Of a DNA stretch of 64,000 nt, positions 9,854-20,100 are shown one piece after another. Origin of the DNA: Verrucomicrobiaceae bacterium (GTDB taxonomy: Bacteria; Verrucomicrobiota; Verrucomicrobiia; Verrucomicrobiales; Verrucomicrobiaceae). The first letter of the stretch is position 1; every line of letters starts with the position of its first letter. Where the stretch lies: contig JABTUN010000005.1 in the NCBI GenBank assembly GCA_015075365.1, forward strand, positions 1 to 64,000. The letters run 5' to 3'. The notes below the pieces were generated by a model that was not told the origin of the DNA, did no database searches, and was given only the letters and a program-made list of their open reading frames with translations. Made by a program: the position numbers and the translations under genes.

Positions 9854-11158
9854 TTAGCGCATCAAAGCGGGCTGTCCGGTGCATTCCAGCACACTGTGCC
9901 AGAGCTCCTGGGTGGGATCGACCTTGCGCCGGCCCTGGATGACGAGTTCCAGCGGCAGATGCACGAAGGAGCCATGCCAGCGGCCCACGAGCATGCCCGT
10001 TTTTCCCGCCATGGCGGCATGCACGGCCGCCTGGGCCAGGCGTGAGCAGTACACATTGTCCTGCGCGTTCGCGGGCACGCTCCGCACAATGTAGCTGGGG
10101 TCGATGTACTTGAGGTTCACCTCCGTTTTGCGCGTCTTGAAGAAGGCGTTGATCTTGTCCTTCAGGTAATGGCCGATATCGCCATAGCGCTTGTTTCCGC
10201 TGGCGTCGGTGGCATCGCCCGTGTCCATCAAGTGCTGCCCGGCGCCCTCGGCCACGACAATGACGGCACTGCCGCGTTTCATGAGCCGGTGACGGAGGGA
10301 TTCGAGCAGGCCGCCCTCCCCATCGAGATCGAAGGGCACCTCCGGAATGAGCACGAAATCCACGTTGCTGCCCGCGAGCGCCGCGTAGCAGGCGATAAAA
10401 CCGGAGTCGCGGCCCATGAGTTTCACCAGCCCGACGCCGTTCACCGCGCCGGTGGCCTCCACATAGGCGCATTTCACCGCCTGGACGGCCGCGGCAAAGG
10501 CGGTTTCGAAGCCGAAGCTCTTGTCCAGGTAGCGGATGTCGTTGTCGATGGTCTTCGGAATGCCGACGACGGATTTTTTCAGGCCCCGGCGCTCGATTTC
10601 CTTCACCAGTTCTGCCGCGCCGCGCAGAGTGCCATCGCCGCCGATGACAAAGAGGATGTCCACATTCATCTCCTCCAGCGTATCGACCATCTCCCCGATG
10701 TCCTGCTGCCCGCGCGAGCTGCCCAGCATGGTGCCGCCGAAATGGTGCGCCTGCTCGACGGAGTGGGGGCGCAGCAGCAGCGGCGAATGGCCGTAGCGCT
10801 GCACGAGGCCCTCGTAGCCATAGCGGAAGCCGTAGGTGCGAGTGACCCCGTATTGCAGATGGCAGCGGTTCACCAGGCCGCGGATGATGTCATTGAGGCC
10901 CGGGCACAGGCCGCCGCAGGTCACGATGCCCACGGTGGTCTTTGCCGGGTCAAAGTAGATCATTTCACGCGGGCCGGCCTCCTCGTAGCTGGGAGTGGAG
11001 CAGTCCCGCCCGTCCTCCAGCAAATGGCTATGGTAGAGGATGCGGTCAGTGGCATCGTTTTTAAATGGCGCGTCCACGCCGCCGATGCGGTGCAGCGGTG
11101 AGGAAAAGCGGCAGGGGCCGAGCGTGCGGATGCTCGTGTCAGGCGGGGCAGGGGTCAT
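9854..11158 (-). CDS. 6-phosphofructokinase, group III (plant/trypanosome-like, probably ATP-dependent)
   Basis: A 434-residue phosphofructokinase of the long group III type. Diagnostic sites are GGDGT with G176 at the position that is Asp in PPi enzymes, GIPKTIDND with K202 and catalytic D205, and LMGRDSGFIA. The combination Gly plus Lys is typical of group III enzymes that use ATP, but phosphoryl-donor choice cannot be proven from sequence. The reaction is fructose 6-phosphate to fructose 1,6-bisphosphate in glycolysis. The start at 11158 has a GGGAGAAG stretch upstream and removes a poorly conserved 31-residue extension that would start at 11251. It stands alone on its strand. Confidence 0.93.
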   Translation of the reverse strand: MTPAPPDTSIRTLGPCRFSSPLHRIGGVDAPFKNDATDRILYHSHLLEDGRDCSTPSYEEAGPREMIYFDPAKTTVGIVTCGGLCPGLNDIIRGLVNRCHLQYGVTRTYGFRYGYEGLVQRYGHSPLLLRPHSVEQAHHFGGTMLGSSRGQQDIGEMVDTLEEMNVDILFVIGGDGTLRGAAELVKEIERRGLKKSVVGIPKTIDNDIRYLDKSFGFETAFAAAVQAVKCAYVEATGAVNGVGLVKLMGRDSGFIACYAALAGSNVDFVLIPEVPFDLDGEGGLLESLRHRLMKRGSAVIVVAEGAGQHLMDTGDATDASGNKRYGDIGHYLKDKINAFFKTRKTEVNLKYIDPSYIVRSVPANAQDNVYCSRLAQAAVHAAMAGKTGMLVGRWHGSFVHLPLELVIQGRRKVDPTQELWHSVLECTGQPALMR

Positions 11159-11300
11159 GGCTGGTCTGCTTCTCCCAAAGCAGAAGCAGTGCCAGAGGGC
11201 CGTCATCGCTGCGAAATCACGACCGCTTAGAAACGGATCTCGTTTTGCCAATCATCGTCCTTGCCATCCGGCGGGGCATTTGGTGAATGTACGCCCCTTG

Positions 11301-12266
11301 ATGTCCGCACGCACCCAAACCACCCCCGCCGACGCCGCGCTGCCCGCCGCCAGCGCCACGCTGGCCCGGCAGCAAATCGACACCCTCATCGCGGCGGTGT
11401 CCCAGGTCATTCTCGGCAAGGAGGAAGTCGTGCGTCTGGCGGTGGCCTGCCTGCTGGCGCGTGGCCACCTGCTGTTTGAGGACCAGCCTGGTGTGGGGAA
11501 GACCATCCTCTCCCAAGCGCTGGCACACGCACTCGGGCTGCAATTCCGCCGTGTGCAGTTCACCAGCGATCTGCTGCCCGCGGACATCCTGGGCGCATCC
11601 ATTCTCGACCGTGACAGCGGCACCTTTGTGTTTCATCGCGGTCCGGTTTTTGCCCAGGTGCTGCTGGCGGACGAGATCAACCGCGCCACGCCCAAGACGC
11701 AGTCCGCGCTGTTGGAGGCCATGGAGGAGGGCCGTGTCACGGCGGATGGCAGCACCCATATGCTTCCAGAGCCGTTTTTCGTCATCGCCACGCAGAATCC
11801 CTCCACGCAAACAGGTACCTACATGCTGCCGGAGTCGCAGTTGGACCGCTTTTTGATGCGCCTGGGCCTCGGCGCGCCGGACCGCGACGCGGAGCGCGCC
11901 CTGCTCCAGGGCCAGGACCGTCGTGAGCTGCTGAAAACGATGCCGGCGACGCTGTTGCCCGCGGATCTGCACACGTTGCAGTCCTGGGCGCGCGCGGTGC
12001 ATGTCGCGCCCGCCTTGCTCGATTACTTGCAGGATCTCCTGGCTGCCAGCCGGGCTGGAGGACGCGGTCTGTCGCCGCGCGCGGGCCTTGCTGTGCTGGC
12101 TGCCGCGCGTGCCTGGGCGCTGCTGAGCGGACGCGCCATGGTGCTGCCGGAGGACATCCAAGCCGTGGGCGCGCCTGTCATGGCGCACCGGCTGGAGCAT
12201 GCCGTGGAGGGCCAGACCGGCGCCGAAACCGCCCGTGCCCTTCTGGAGGAGACCGCGGTGCCATAG
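11301..12266 (+). CDS. MoxR-family AAA+ ATPase (second, solitary)
   Basis: A 321-residue, full-length MoxR ATPase. Walker A is GVGKT (residues 64-68), Walker B LLADEINR (D124, E125), then ATPKTQSALLEAME, sensor-1 ATQNPSTQTGTY and the lid GRGLSPRAGLAVL. It is a paralogue of the ATPase at the left end of the window but lacks the usual DUF58 or vWA partner; the next gene is a transporter. It ends in TAG after ETAVP, a natural C terminus comparable to the first MoxR. This makes it a useful control showing that TAG terminates translation in this genome. Upstream it is divergent from the phosphofructokinase. Confidence 0.93.
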   Translation: MSARTQTTPADAALPAASATLARQQIDTLIAAVSQVILGKEEVVRLAVACLLARGHLLFEDQPGVGKTILSQALAHALGLQFRRVQFTSDLLPADILGASILDRDSGTFVFHRGPVFAQVLLADEINRATPKTQSALLEAMEEGRVTADGSTHMLPEPFFVIATQNPSTQTGTYMLPESQLDRFLMRLGLGAPDRDAERALLQGQDRRELLKTMPATLLPADLHTLQSWARAVHVAPALLDYLQDLLAASRAGGRGLSPRAGLAVLAAARAWALLSGRAMVLPEDIQAVGAPVMAHRLEHAVEGQTGAETARALLEETAVP

Positions 12267-12398
12267 GCATGCTTCAAGCCGCCCTGTTGCTGCGGAACAG
12301 GGCTGCCCGCCTTGGCTCCGTCGATTGGTCTCTCACTCCCGCAGGGAACGAGCAAGCTGACGTGATTCGCCGCGTTGTAGAGCGTCTCGCTTTTTCCC

Positions 12399-13667
12399 AT
12401 GACCACGCCCGTCCCCTGGTACTCCTCCGTCACCCGTTACCAATGGCTGGTCCTGATCGTGGCGTCCCTGGGATGGGTGTTTGATGCGTTTGAGGGGCAG
12501 ATTTTCAATCTCACGCGCAAGGCAATGCTGTCGGAGATCCTGGAACTGCCGGGGGACGCCGCGGATGTAAAGGCCTGGGGTGACATCGTGCTGGGCTTCT
12601 TCCTGGTGGGCGGCACGCTGGGGGGCTGGCTCTTCGGCATGCTGGCAGACCGCTGGGGACGCAATCCGACGATGATCCTCACGATTCTGTTTTATTCGGT
12701 GTTTTCAGGGCTGACCTACTTTGCGACGAGCCTGTGGGAGGTGTGCGCGTTGCGCTTTCTGGTGGCGATGGGCGTGGGCGGTGAGTGGGCGGTGGCGGCG
12801 GCGCTGGTGGCGGAGGTTTTCCCCAAGGAGGCTCGCGCGCGGGCCAGCGGCATCTTTCACTCGACGAGCGTGCTGGCAACGTGGCTGGCGGGCATCACCG
12901 GCATGTGGGTGGGGGCGAACTGGCGCATGGCCTATCTCATCGGCGTGATCCCGGCTCTGCTGACGCTGTGGGTGCGCTCCTCCATCAAGGAACCGGAGCG
13001 TCTGCAGGCGGCGCAGAAGACAATGGGGGGGCGCGTGGGCAGCTTTCGCGAGCTTTTTGGCCACCCGGTGTGGCGCGTGCGGGCGCTGGGCGGCATGGTG
13101 CTCGCGGCGGTGGGCCTGGGCACTTTTTGGGGGGTGACGGTGGCAGGCCAGGACCTGATGGCGCATCTGCTGACAAAGCTGGGCCTGGCGAAGGACGTGG
13201 TGGAGAGCGAGTCGAAATTCGCCTACGGCATCGTGCAGGCGACAGGCGGCGGGCTGGGCATGCTGGCCTTTGGCCCGTTGTGCGAGCGGATCGGGCGCCG
13301 GCGCACGTTTTTCCTGATGCAGGGGCTGTCCCTGCTGGTGATCCCGATGGTGTGCTTCCTGCCGCAGACGCAGTGGCAGATGCTGCTGGCACTGCCGGTG
13401 ATGGGATTCTGCACGCTGAGCGTGCATGCGGGCTTCGCGGTGTATTTTCCGGAGCTTTTCCCCGATCACCTGCGGGCGACAGGATCGAGTTTTTGCTTTA
13501 ATACAGGGCGGTTGCTGGCGGCGCCGATCCTGTTCACATCCGGGAAGTTGAAGGCGGCCTTTGACCTGCCGGTGGCCATCACGATGCTCTCCGGCCTGTT
13601 TGTGCTGGGCCTGCTGGTGCTCTTTTTCCTGCCCGAGACGAAGGGGAAGGACCTCGCGGAGGCGTGA
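12399..13667 (+). CDS. MFS transporter (12 TM)
   Basis: A 422-residue major facilitator. Helix 1 holds GWVFDAFEG, and the loop 2-3 signature is GMLADRWGRNPTM. Helix 4-5 carries RFLVAMGVGGEWAVAAAL, typical of the metabolite/H+ and sugar-acid transporters of the MFS. A second signature GPLCERIGRRRTF opens the C-terminal half, and PETKGKDL closes it. About twelve hydrophobic segments can be counted. The substrate is probably a sugar, sugar acid or carboxylate, but this is unresolved. The start at 12399 begins a normal cytoplasmic N terminus. The 132 bases before it hold no convincing gene. Confidence 0.9.
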   Translation: MTTPVPWYSSVTRYQWLVLIVASLGWVFDAFEGQIFNLTRKAMLSEILELPGDAADVKAWGDIVLGFFLVGGTLGGWLFGMLADRWGRNPTMILTILFYSVFSGLTYFATSLWEVCALRFLVAMGVGGEWAVAAALVAEVFPKEARARASGIFHSTSVLATWLAGITGMWVGANWRMAYLIGVIPALLTLWVRSSIKEPERLQAAQKTMGGRVGSFRELFGHPVWRVRALGGMVLAAVGLGTFWGVTVAGQDLMAHLLTKLGLAKDVVESESKFAYGIVQATGGGLGMLAFGPLCERIGRRRTFFLMQGLSLLVIPMVCFLPQTQWQMLLALPVMGFCTLSVHAGFAVYFPELFPDHLRATGSSFCFNTGRLLAAPILFTSGKLKAAFDLPVAITMLSGLFVLGLLVLFFLPETKGKDLAEA

Positions 13668-13737
13668 GAGGTGCGCGGCTGCGCGCAGAGCGTCGGCAAG
13701 GCGGCCATGCGGCCATGCGAAGCAGAAACGCCTGTCA

Positions 13738-14373
13738 TCACTCGCCCACGCGCACGATGCCGCGCTCGATGGCGATGGCGACGGCGTTGGTGCGGTCGAA
13801 CGCGTCGAGTTTTTCGAGGATGATGCTGATGTGCAGGCGGATGGTTCCCATGCTGAGCTTCATGAGATCGACGATCTCCTTCGTGCTCTGGCCGCGCACG
13901 AGGTGGCGCAGGATCTCCAGCTCGCGCTCGGTGAGCGGCTTGCGCTTTTCGCGGGCCTTGATCTTGGCGGTGATCTCGGCGGGGAAGTAGCCCTGGCCGT
14001 TCGCCAGCGTGCGGATGGCGTCGAGCACCTGCTCGCACTCGCAGGCTTTCGTCAAATAACCGCGCGCGCCAGCACTGACGGCGCGGTAGATGTCCTCCTC
14101 ACCGTCCAGGATGGTCAGCATCAGCACGCGGGCGTCCGGGAATTCATTCCGGATAATGGACATCGTTTGCACGCCGTTTTGATCCGGCAGGTCGTAGTCC
14201 ATGAGCACCACATCGGGCCGGTGCAGGCGGTATTGCTCAATGGCCTTGGCCCCGGTGCCGGCCTCGGCCACCACAGTCATGTCTTTTTCCGCGTTGATCG
14301 GCACGGAAAGGCCCAGCCGGGTGGCGAAGTGGTCATCGACGATCAGAACGCGGATCTTTTTGCTCGTGCTCAT
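13738..14373 (-). CDS. NarL/LuxR-type response regulator
   Basis: A 211-residue two-domain regulator. The N-terminal receiver has the acidic pair DD (residues 13-14) and phosphoacceptor D59 in VVLMDYDLPD, the TILDGEED switch region and K in YLTKA. The C-terminal LuxR-type helix-turn-helix includes LTERELEILRHLVRG and TIRLHISIILEKL. It overlaps the preceding sensor kinase by four bases (ATGA), so the two form a co-translated two-component pair. Its targets are unknown. It lies between the MFS gene and the giant amylases. Confidence 0.94.
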   Translation of the reverse strand: MSTSKKIRVLIVDDHFATRLGLSVPINAEKDMTVVAEAGTGAKAIEQYRLHRPDVVLMDYDLPDQNGVQTMSIIRNEFPDARVLMLTILDGEEDIYRAVSAGARGYLTKACECEQVLDAIRTLANGQGYFPAEITAKIKAREKRKPLTERELEILRHLVRGQSTKEIVDLMKLSMGTIRLHISIILEKLDAFDRTNAVAIAIERGIVRVGE

Positions 14374-16457
14374 GCTTTGACAGGATTCAGATGGATGGAA
14401 ACAGATATGCGGGTGCCACGACCGGGGTGGCTTTCGATGCGGAGCTGGCCGCCGAGCTTTTCGGCGCGCTCGCGCATGCCGCTAAGGCCAAAGTGCCCTG
14501 GTTCGGCGCTGGCGGCCTCCAGATCGAAGCCGCGGCCGTCATCGCAAACTTCGAGCGCGACACGGCCCGGCTCATAATCGAGCCGTAAATCGATGTTTTT
14601 GGCCTGCGAGTGCTTTCCAGCGTTGGAAACGGCTTCCTGGGCCAGTCGCAGCAACGCGGTCTCCATAGTCCCGCCGATGCGAAACGGCGTTCCGATCACC
14701 GAAACGCGAAATTCGGCCCCGGCGGCCGTGGCGAGTGGCTTGAGCAGTTCCTCCATCGCCGCAGGCAGCCCGCGTTGTTCGAGGGAAACGCTGCGCAGCT
14801 CGCGAATCGTCGAGCGCGAGTCCTCGCGCGCGCGACGCAGCAGGCGGCGGGCGAGGTCGAGCGTCTCCGTGGCCTCGCTGTTGCTCCCATTGAGTTTTTT
14901 CGAGGTGCTGTCGAGCAGCATGTTCACGCCCACGAGCTCTTGTTCGAGTGTGTCATGCAGATCGCGGGCAATGCGCTGCCTTTCCTCCAGAGTGGCGTGC
15001 TGCTGTGCCTGAAGGCGGATCATTTTGGACTGGCGCGCCACAATGAACTGCAGCGTGAGCGCCCACGCGGCGATCAAAACGGCCGCCGCGCCCACTCCGC
15101 CGAGCACCCACAAGGCGTGGCGTTCATTCCACCACGGCGGGCGTGCCGCCACGATGACATCGCCGGCCTCGCGCAGCAGGATGCGGAAGCCGGTGGCATT
15201 GCGCGGAATGACGAGCGGCCTGTCGGTGATGAGCTCGCAGATGCCGGTGAGCTGGAGCCGGGTGCCGGGCTCATACTCCTCCACAGGCATGGCCGGAGCG
15301 GCAAGCAGCGCCTCAAAGGTATGTCCCTGGGCCCGGCAGATGAGTGTCGTGGCCTCCCGCGCACGATTCATCTCCATGAACTCGGCGGTCAGCGTGACCA
15401 GTTCGCACTGTTCCGCGCTGTTGCGCTGCGCGGCGGCTTGAAAATCGACGGGCACAAGCGGCGCTCCCTCCCCGGTCTTTTTCACATCCACCGCGCTCAG
15501 GCCGGGTCGGAAAGGTGTGACAACCGGATAGCCCTCCGCTTCGACCTCATCTCCACGCTGGATGCCCACTGGCTGCGCCGTTTGCACAAACATGCTGCCG
15601 CTGGTGTCCCGCAGGTAAAGTCCGCGTCCTGCGACGACATGCGTTGCCTGCCCGCGCACACACACGCGCTCCCGTAGCGCGGAATCGACACGCAGCAGGC
15701 CGTTCACAGGCACCACCGGCACCTGCGCGGTGGTCTTCGGCTCCTCGACGATTTGAAAGGCGTCAAGGCCATGCACGAACAGCAGCCGTCCTGACATCTG
15801 GCGCTGGTCGTTGAAATGCGTGCCCGCCACGCCGCGCACAGTCACCCTTCTCTCCAGAAGCTGCCATGGCAGCTGTGTCAGAGGCTCCCGCTGCGGCAGA
15901 AGCGCGCGCACAGGCCAGCCATCGACCTGCAAATCGACCACGAGGCTCTGATCCATGAACGAGGTGCCCTTGACCACCGCATTCACTTCCACCGGGTGGC
16001 AGTCCATCGCCGGGCGGAGCAGTTCCTCCGCGCTGACCGGTGCATAGGCGGGCAGCGGCCCGGTGCCGTTCTCCTGAATCGCCTCCGGAATCACCACCGG
16101 CAGAAATTCGCCCTCGCTGACCACGCCCGCGATCTTCAACAGCGTCCCCTTTCCGAAGGGCTTCGCCGGGCGCTTGTCTTCCGGCACGCCGACGCAGATG
16201 GCGCTGGTGCCGTCGTGCACAAACAGGACGCCCCAGTCAGGATGATAAAAGGTCGTCACCGCATCCAGCCGGGCAGGAGGCCGTTCACGGGCCCTGTCCA
16301 CGCTCAACGAGCGGATCGCCTGGATTGAGGTCAACGGCTCCGCGCCCGCCACAGGAAGGGCGGCGAGGCAAAGGAGTGCAAAGAGCCGGATGGGCGGGAT
16401 GGGCGACATGATGGCCGGCATTCTACTCACATTGCGCAGCGGAGACGAATTGTTCAT
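14370..16457 (-). CDS. Sensor histidine kinase (HisKA_3/HATPase_c) with large periplasmic OB-like region
   Basis: A 695-residue membrane kinase. A signal-like N terminus ends near VAGA, followed by about 400 periplasmic residues. These appear to contain several OB-fold-like strand units, such as VCVRGQATHVVAGRGLYLRD followed by GDEVEAEGYPV. One membrane helix (WVLGGVGAAAVLIAAWALTL) leads to a coiled segment and the HisKA_3 dimerisation helix with phosphorylated H501 in RDLHDTLEQE. The ATPase domain has the N box (LAQEAVSNAGKHS), G1 (CDDGRGFD) and G2 (GHFGLSGMRERA). A shorter start at 16409 would also give a good signal peptide. It pairs with the downstream NarL-type regulator by ATGA overlap and is divergent from the amylase genes, a possible control target (inference). 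Confidence 0.92.
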   Translation of the reverse strand: MNNSSPLRNVSRMPAIMSPIPPIRLFALLCLAALPVAGAEPLTSIQAIRSLSVDRARERPPARLDAVTTFYHPDWGVLFVHDGTSAICVGVPEDKRPAKPFGKGTLLKIAGVVSEGEFLPVVIPEAIQENGTGPLPAYAPVSAEELLRPAMDCHPVEVNAVVKGTSFMDQSLVVDLQVDGWPVRALLPQREPLTQLPWQLLERRVTVRGVAGTHFNDQRQMSGRLLFVHGLDAFQIVEEPKTTAQVPVVPVNGLLRVDSALRERVCVRGQATHVVAGRGLYLRDTSGSMFVQTAQPVGIQRGDEVEAEGYPVVTPFRPGLSAVDVKKTGEGAPLVPVDFQAAAQRNSAEQCELVTLTAEFMEMNRAREATTLICRAQGHTFEALLAAPAMPVEEYEPGTRLQLTGICELITDRPLVIPRNATGFRILLREAGDVIVAARPPWWNERHALWVLGGVGAAAVLIAAWALTLQFIVARQSKMIRLQAQQHATLEERQRIARDLHDTLEQELVGVNMLLDSTSKKLNGSNSEATETLDLARRLLRRAREDSRSTIRELRSVSLEQRGLPAAMEELLKPLATAAGAEFRVSVIGTPFRIGGTMETALLRLAQEAVSNAGKHSQAKNIDLRLDYEPGRVALEVCDDGRGFDLEAASAEPGHFGLSGMRERAEKLGGQLRIESHPGRGTRISVSIHLNPVKA

Positions 16458-16629
16458 ATGGCTAAAGCGCGGTGGTGTGCTCGGATTTGTTCATGTGTCT
16501 AGCTGACAGCCCCGGGCCATCCCGGCATGCTCCACCCGTCGCATTCCGCGCTTCCCAACCTCCTGAGTGCGCGGCAATTTTTTGATGCTTTCGTTCTTTG
16601 TTTTGTCTCAACCAGGTTCCCAGCGCCCC
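16458..16629. promoter_or_regulatory. Divergent intergenic region between sensor kinase and giant amylase
   Basis: A 172-base region between the start of the minus-strand sensor kinase and the chosen start of the amylase gene. It must contain the promoters for both transcription directions because the genes diverge here. It includes a locally T-rich stretch near 16575-16615. I could not recognise a confident -35/-10 pair or an operator, so only the role, not the site, is proposed. Confidence 0.35.
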
Positions 16630-17094
16630 ATGCCCCGGTTTCTTCTCGTTTCCCTGATGCTTTTCGCTGTGTCGCTCCGTGCGGAGACGATGCTGCAGTA
16701 TTTCAATACGTCGTGGGCGGAGATCACCGCGAAGATGCCGGAGCTGGCGGAGGCGGGTTACACGTCGCTGTGGCTGCCGCCGCCGACGAAGGGGTCGGGG
16801 GGGCTTTCGGTGGGGTATGACATGTGGGACCCGTTTGATCTGGGATCAAAGAATCAGCGGAACTCGGTGCGGACGCGGTATGGGACGGAGGCGGAGCTGT
16901 TGAGGCTGGTGGAGACGGCGCATCGGTTTGGGATTCGCGTGTATTTTGACAACATCATGAATCACCGCGCCTTTGACGTGCCGGGATACAATGAGAACAC
17001 GCCGATCGACATCTATCCGGGCCTGGTGCCGGAGGATTTTCATCTGCGGAAGACACATTACGGCTGTTACCGGAAGTGGGACAACACGCGGTAG
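16630..17094 (+). pseudogene. Giant GH13 alpha-amylase-family protein: N-terminal fragment ended by in-frame TAG
   Basis: The first 154 codons of a giant secreted glycosidase, stopped by TAG at 17092-17094 (codon 155). The start at 16630 gives a signal peptide (MPRFLLVSLMLFAVSLRA, cut before ETMLQYF). The mature part begins a GH13 barrel: MLQYFNTSWAEI, then YTSLWLPPPTKGS, the GYDMWDPFDLG segment and conserved region I VYFDNIMNH. After TAG the same frame continues directly with WNDAWQVQNLGLADL, the expected next part of a GH13 domain. A longer start at 16567 is possible. Alone this fragment could not be active. Amber nonsense mutation, readthrough or sequencing error are the options; the first or last is most likely. 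Confidence 0.85.
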
Positions 17095-17112
17095 TGGAAT
17101 GATGCGTGGCAG

Positions 17113-20100
17113 GTGCAGAATCTCGGGTTGGCGGACTTGATCGACATCGCGCAGGAGCCGGGGACGACGAATTTGAATTTCGGACTCACGGAGGGGTCCA
17201 CGGCACCGAAAATCAGCTTCATCCGCGATCTGGCGCGGCCGGAGCAGTATTGTTACCTGCCAAATGGGACTTATGTCGGCTTTGGGCCGGGGAATGGTAT
17301 CACGACGTCGCTTTTGCAGGCGAACTCGGGCTACTACTCGGAGCGGGTGGAGGACTATCTGAATCGCGCGGCGCGTTGGTTGATGGACCGCACGAAGGCG
17401 GACGGGCTTCGGCTGGATGCGGTGAAGCATGTGCGGGCGGATTTTTACGGCGCGACGTTTGGCGCGGACAAGGACACGTCCGATTACGGCTACAACGGAC
17501 AGGTGCAGCGTCAGTTCAACATCACGCGCGGCTTCAGCGACGCGAATCATCGCGACAGCGTGTTCAATGTTCATCAGGGGCGTGATGATGCGATGATCTT
17601 TGGTGAGCATCTCGGCGAGCCGCCGGCTTACGGGCCGTATATCGATTCGGGCATGCGTTTGGTGGACAATGACCTGCGCAGCCAGCTGAACAGCCGCCTC
17701 GGCAATCCATCGAACGGCCTGCAAGGCTACGATTGGGCGGGATCGGGCGGTTTTGCGGCGAATGTCGGCGTGACGCACGCGCAGAGCCATGACAGCGACT
17801 ACGCGGCGCGGAAGGAGCTTCAGCACGCGTTCTACTTCCTGCGTGACGGGCTCGGGCTGCTCTACACGGATGGCAATTATCAGGCGGAGACGCTCGGCGA
17901 GAGCGGCGGTGCGTTTCCGCGTCATTCCAACACGAGCTTCCTCGGCCAGTGGGGCGATGGTCGCGTGCCGAATCTGCTCTACGTGCATGAGCAGTTCGCG
18001 CGTGGGTATCAGCTCGGTCGCTGGAGCGACAGCGATGTGGTGATCTGGGAACGTCTCGACAAGCGCGAGAATCCCGCGATGAGCGACTCGGATGCGGTGA
18101 CGTTGCTCGTGATGTTGAGCGACAACTACTCGCAAGGTCTCGCGCGGAGCTTCACGAGCGCGTTTCCGGCTGGAGCCTATTTGTACAACTACTCGTGGTA
18201 TGGCGGCGGCTTCTACAAATTCAAGGAAGAGCTCGCTTCGACGGTTTTGCCTGCCGGAGGCTACTTTTTGTTCTCGTGGAAGAATCCAGACCCGAGCGAG
18301 CTGTGGAAGAATTTTGGCGGCAGACCCATCACGATCACCGAAAACGGCGTGGAGGCCAAAACGGTGCGTGTGAGGCGCAAAGACGGCCCGAATGGCGACA
18401 AGGCCTTCAATGGCAGCACGCTGCCAGAGGCTTCGCGGCCCATTTTGGCTCCGGAGATGAATGTGACGGACTACACCTACAGCGTGGACGTTCCGCGCGT
18501 GACGAGCACGAGCGGCGTGCGCTTTGTGGCCCGCACGGATGGCTCGACGGCGAATGTCTTGATGAAGCTCGACGGCGGCATCGACCTGAACGGCACCGTG
18601 CCCGTCGGTAATACCGATCCGGCGCTGCGCGACAATCCACCGGCCATCGCGACGGACACTTTCCTTGGCTTTGAGCAGCCAAATTTCATCAGTCGCGTGC
18701 ATCCGGAGCTTTTCGCGGCGCAGGACACGGCGAGAAACAGCACCGGCAGTGCCGGAGCGGAGACTTTCACCACCACGACGGTCGTGAACGGCACCGCGCC
18801 GAAGTTCGTCGATGCCAACACGGCGGCGTTTTTGTATCACGATCCCGCTGCGCCAGTTGGCAACCTCACGCCGGCCCGCAATCAATACGATGCCTCGCGA
18901 AATGAGATGTGGGTGAAGGCGAACAGCGTCGGCGGTGGCTACAAGGCCTTCCTTTATTACACCACCGACGGCTCGAACCCCGAAGGCGCGGCGGGTCGCG
19001 GTTTCGGCACGACGAAGGTCGTGGAGATGAACTACCGCCACAACGACGACAGCGGCGCGAGCGATTGGTGGAGCGCGGTGCCGCTGCCGGGCGATTTCAC
19101 CGCGACATCGAAATACAAGATCGGCATGGCGAAGGACGCGAATGATCCGTGGTGGCCGGGCAATGCGGACGCGGTGACGCGGAAGCAGAAGATGATGACC
19201 ACCTTTGAAACGAATGCGCTGAACCTCGCCACACTGAACATCCGCCCGCACAATGACTACGGCGTGTCGCAGACGGGCCTAAGCGAGGGCATGCATGTCA
19301 TCCGTGCGCGTGCCTTCCTGCAACGCGGCGGCCAGGCGAGCATCTACAACACCTTCACGCAGAGCTTTTATTACGATGCGCAGCGTCCGCTCGGCGAGGT
19401 GCGCTTCCCGGCGGCGGACAATGACACCGTGGGCGGCAGCGAGTATGGCGTGGTCGTCCGCACCGACCCAAGCGTGACCGAGGTGTGGTATCACATCGAC
19501 GACAACAGCGCGAGCAACGACGACACCATCACGCGCAGCCAAAATGGCAACGGCGGCGGCTTTGAGCCCTTCACGGACTCGAATCGCAATGGCACACGCG
19601 ACAGCACGGAGACCTTCACCGATCTCGACGAGGATGGCGTGTGGGACAGCAGCATCGGCACCTCATGGGTGAAGGCCACGGAGGTCACACCGAGTGTCGA
19701 GCCGACGAATGTGAGCTACACGAAGGAATGGCGCTTCAACTACGCGAACATCCCCGCCGATGGCACCGCGACGATCAAGGTGCGCCTGCGTGAGCTCAGC
19801 AGCGCCGGTTTCAAAGATTTCGCGCTCAGCGACGTGGCCGGCCACTACACCACCGTGAACCGCGTGGTGAATTGCGCGGGGCCAAACATCCGCATGTTCG
19901 TCGCCTGGCCGCCGAATGACGGCGATCTCGTCGGCGCGGGCTATGTGATGAAGGTGTACTTCTCCAAATCGCTCGCCGATGGCCTCACGAGCACGCAGTT
20001 GCGCGATCGCTTCACGATTCGCATCGGCTCCAGCGAGACCAATCAATACACCAGCTACGCCCGCGACCTCTACACGATCAATTACGACGAGACGGCGGAT

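Noticed and set aside
12269..12484. A 71-codon plus-strand frame after the second MoxR
   Set aside because: It overlaps the MFS start in another frame and matches no family; no ribosome site.
17092..17094. Pyrrolysine or general amber recoding as explanation for the TAG
   Set aside because: TAG ends the second MoxR gene at a natural C terminus, no pyrrolysine genes are present in the window, and the phylum is not known for it.
16846..19251. An 801-codon minus-strand frame
   Set aside because: Shadow of the GH13 coding strand; Arg/His/Ala-rich product with no domain features.
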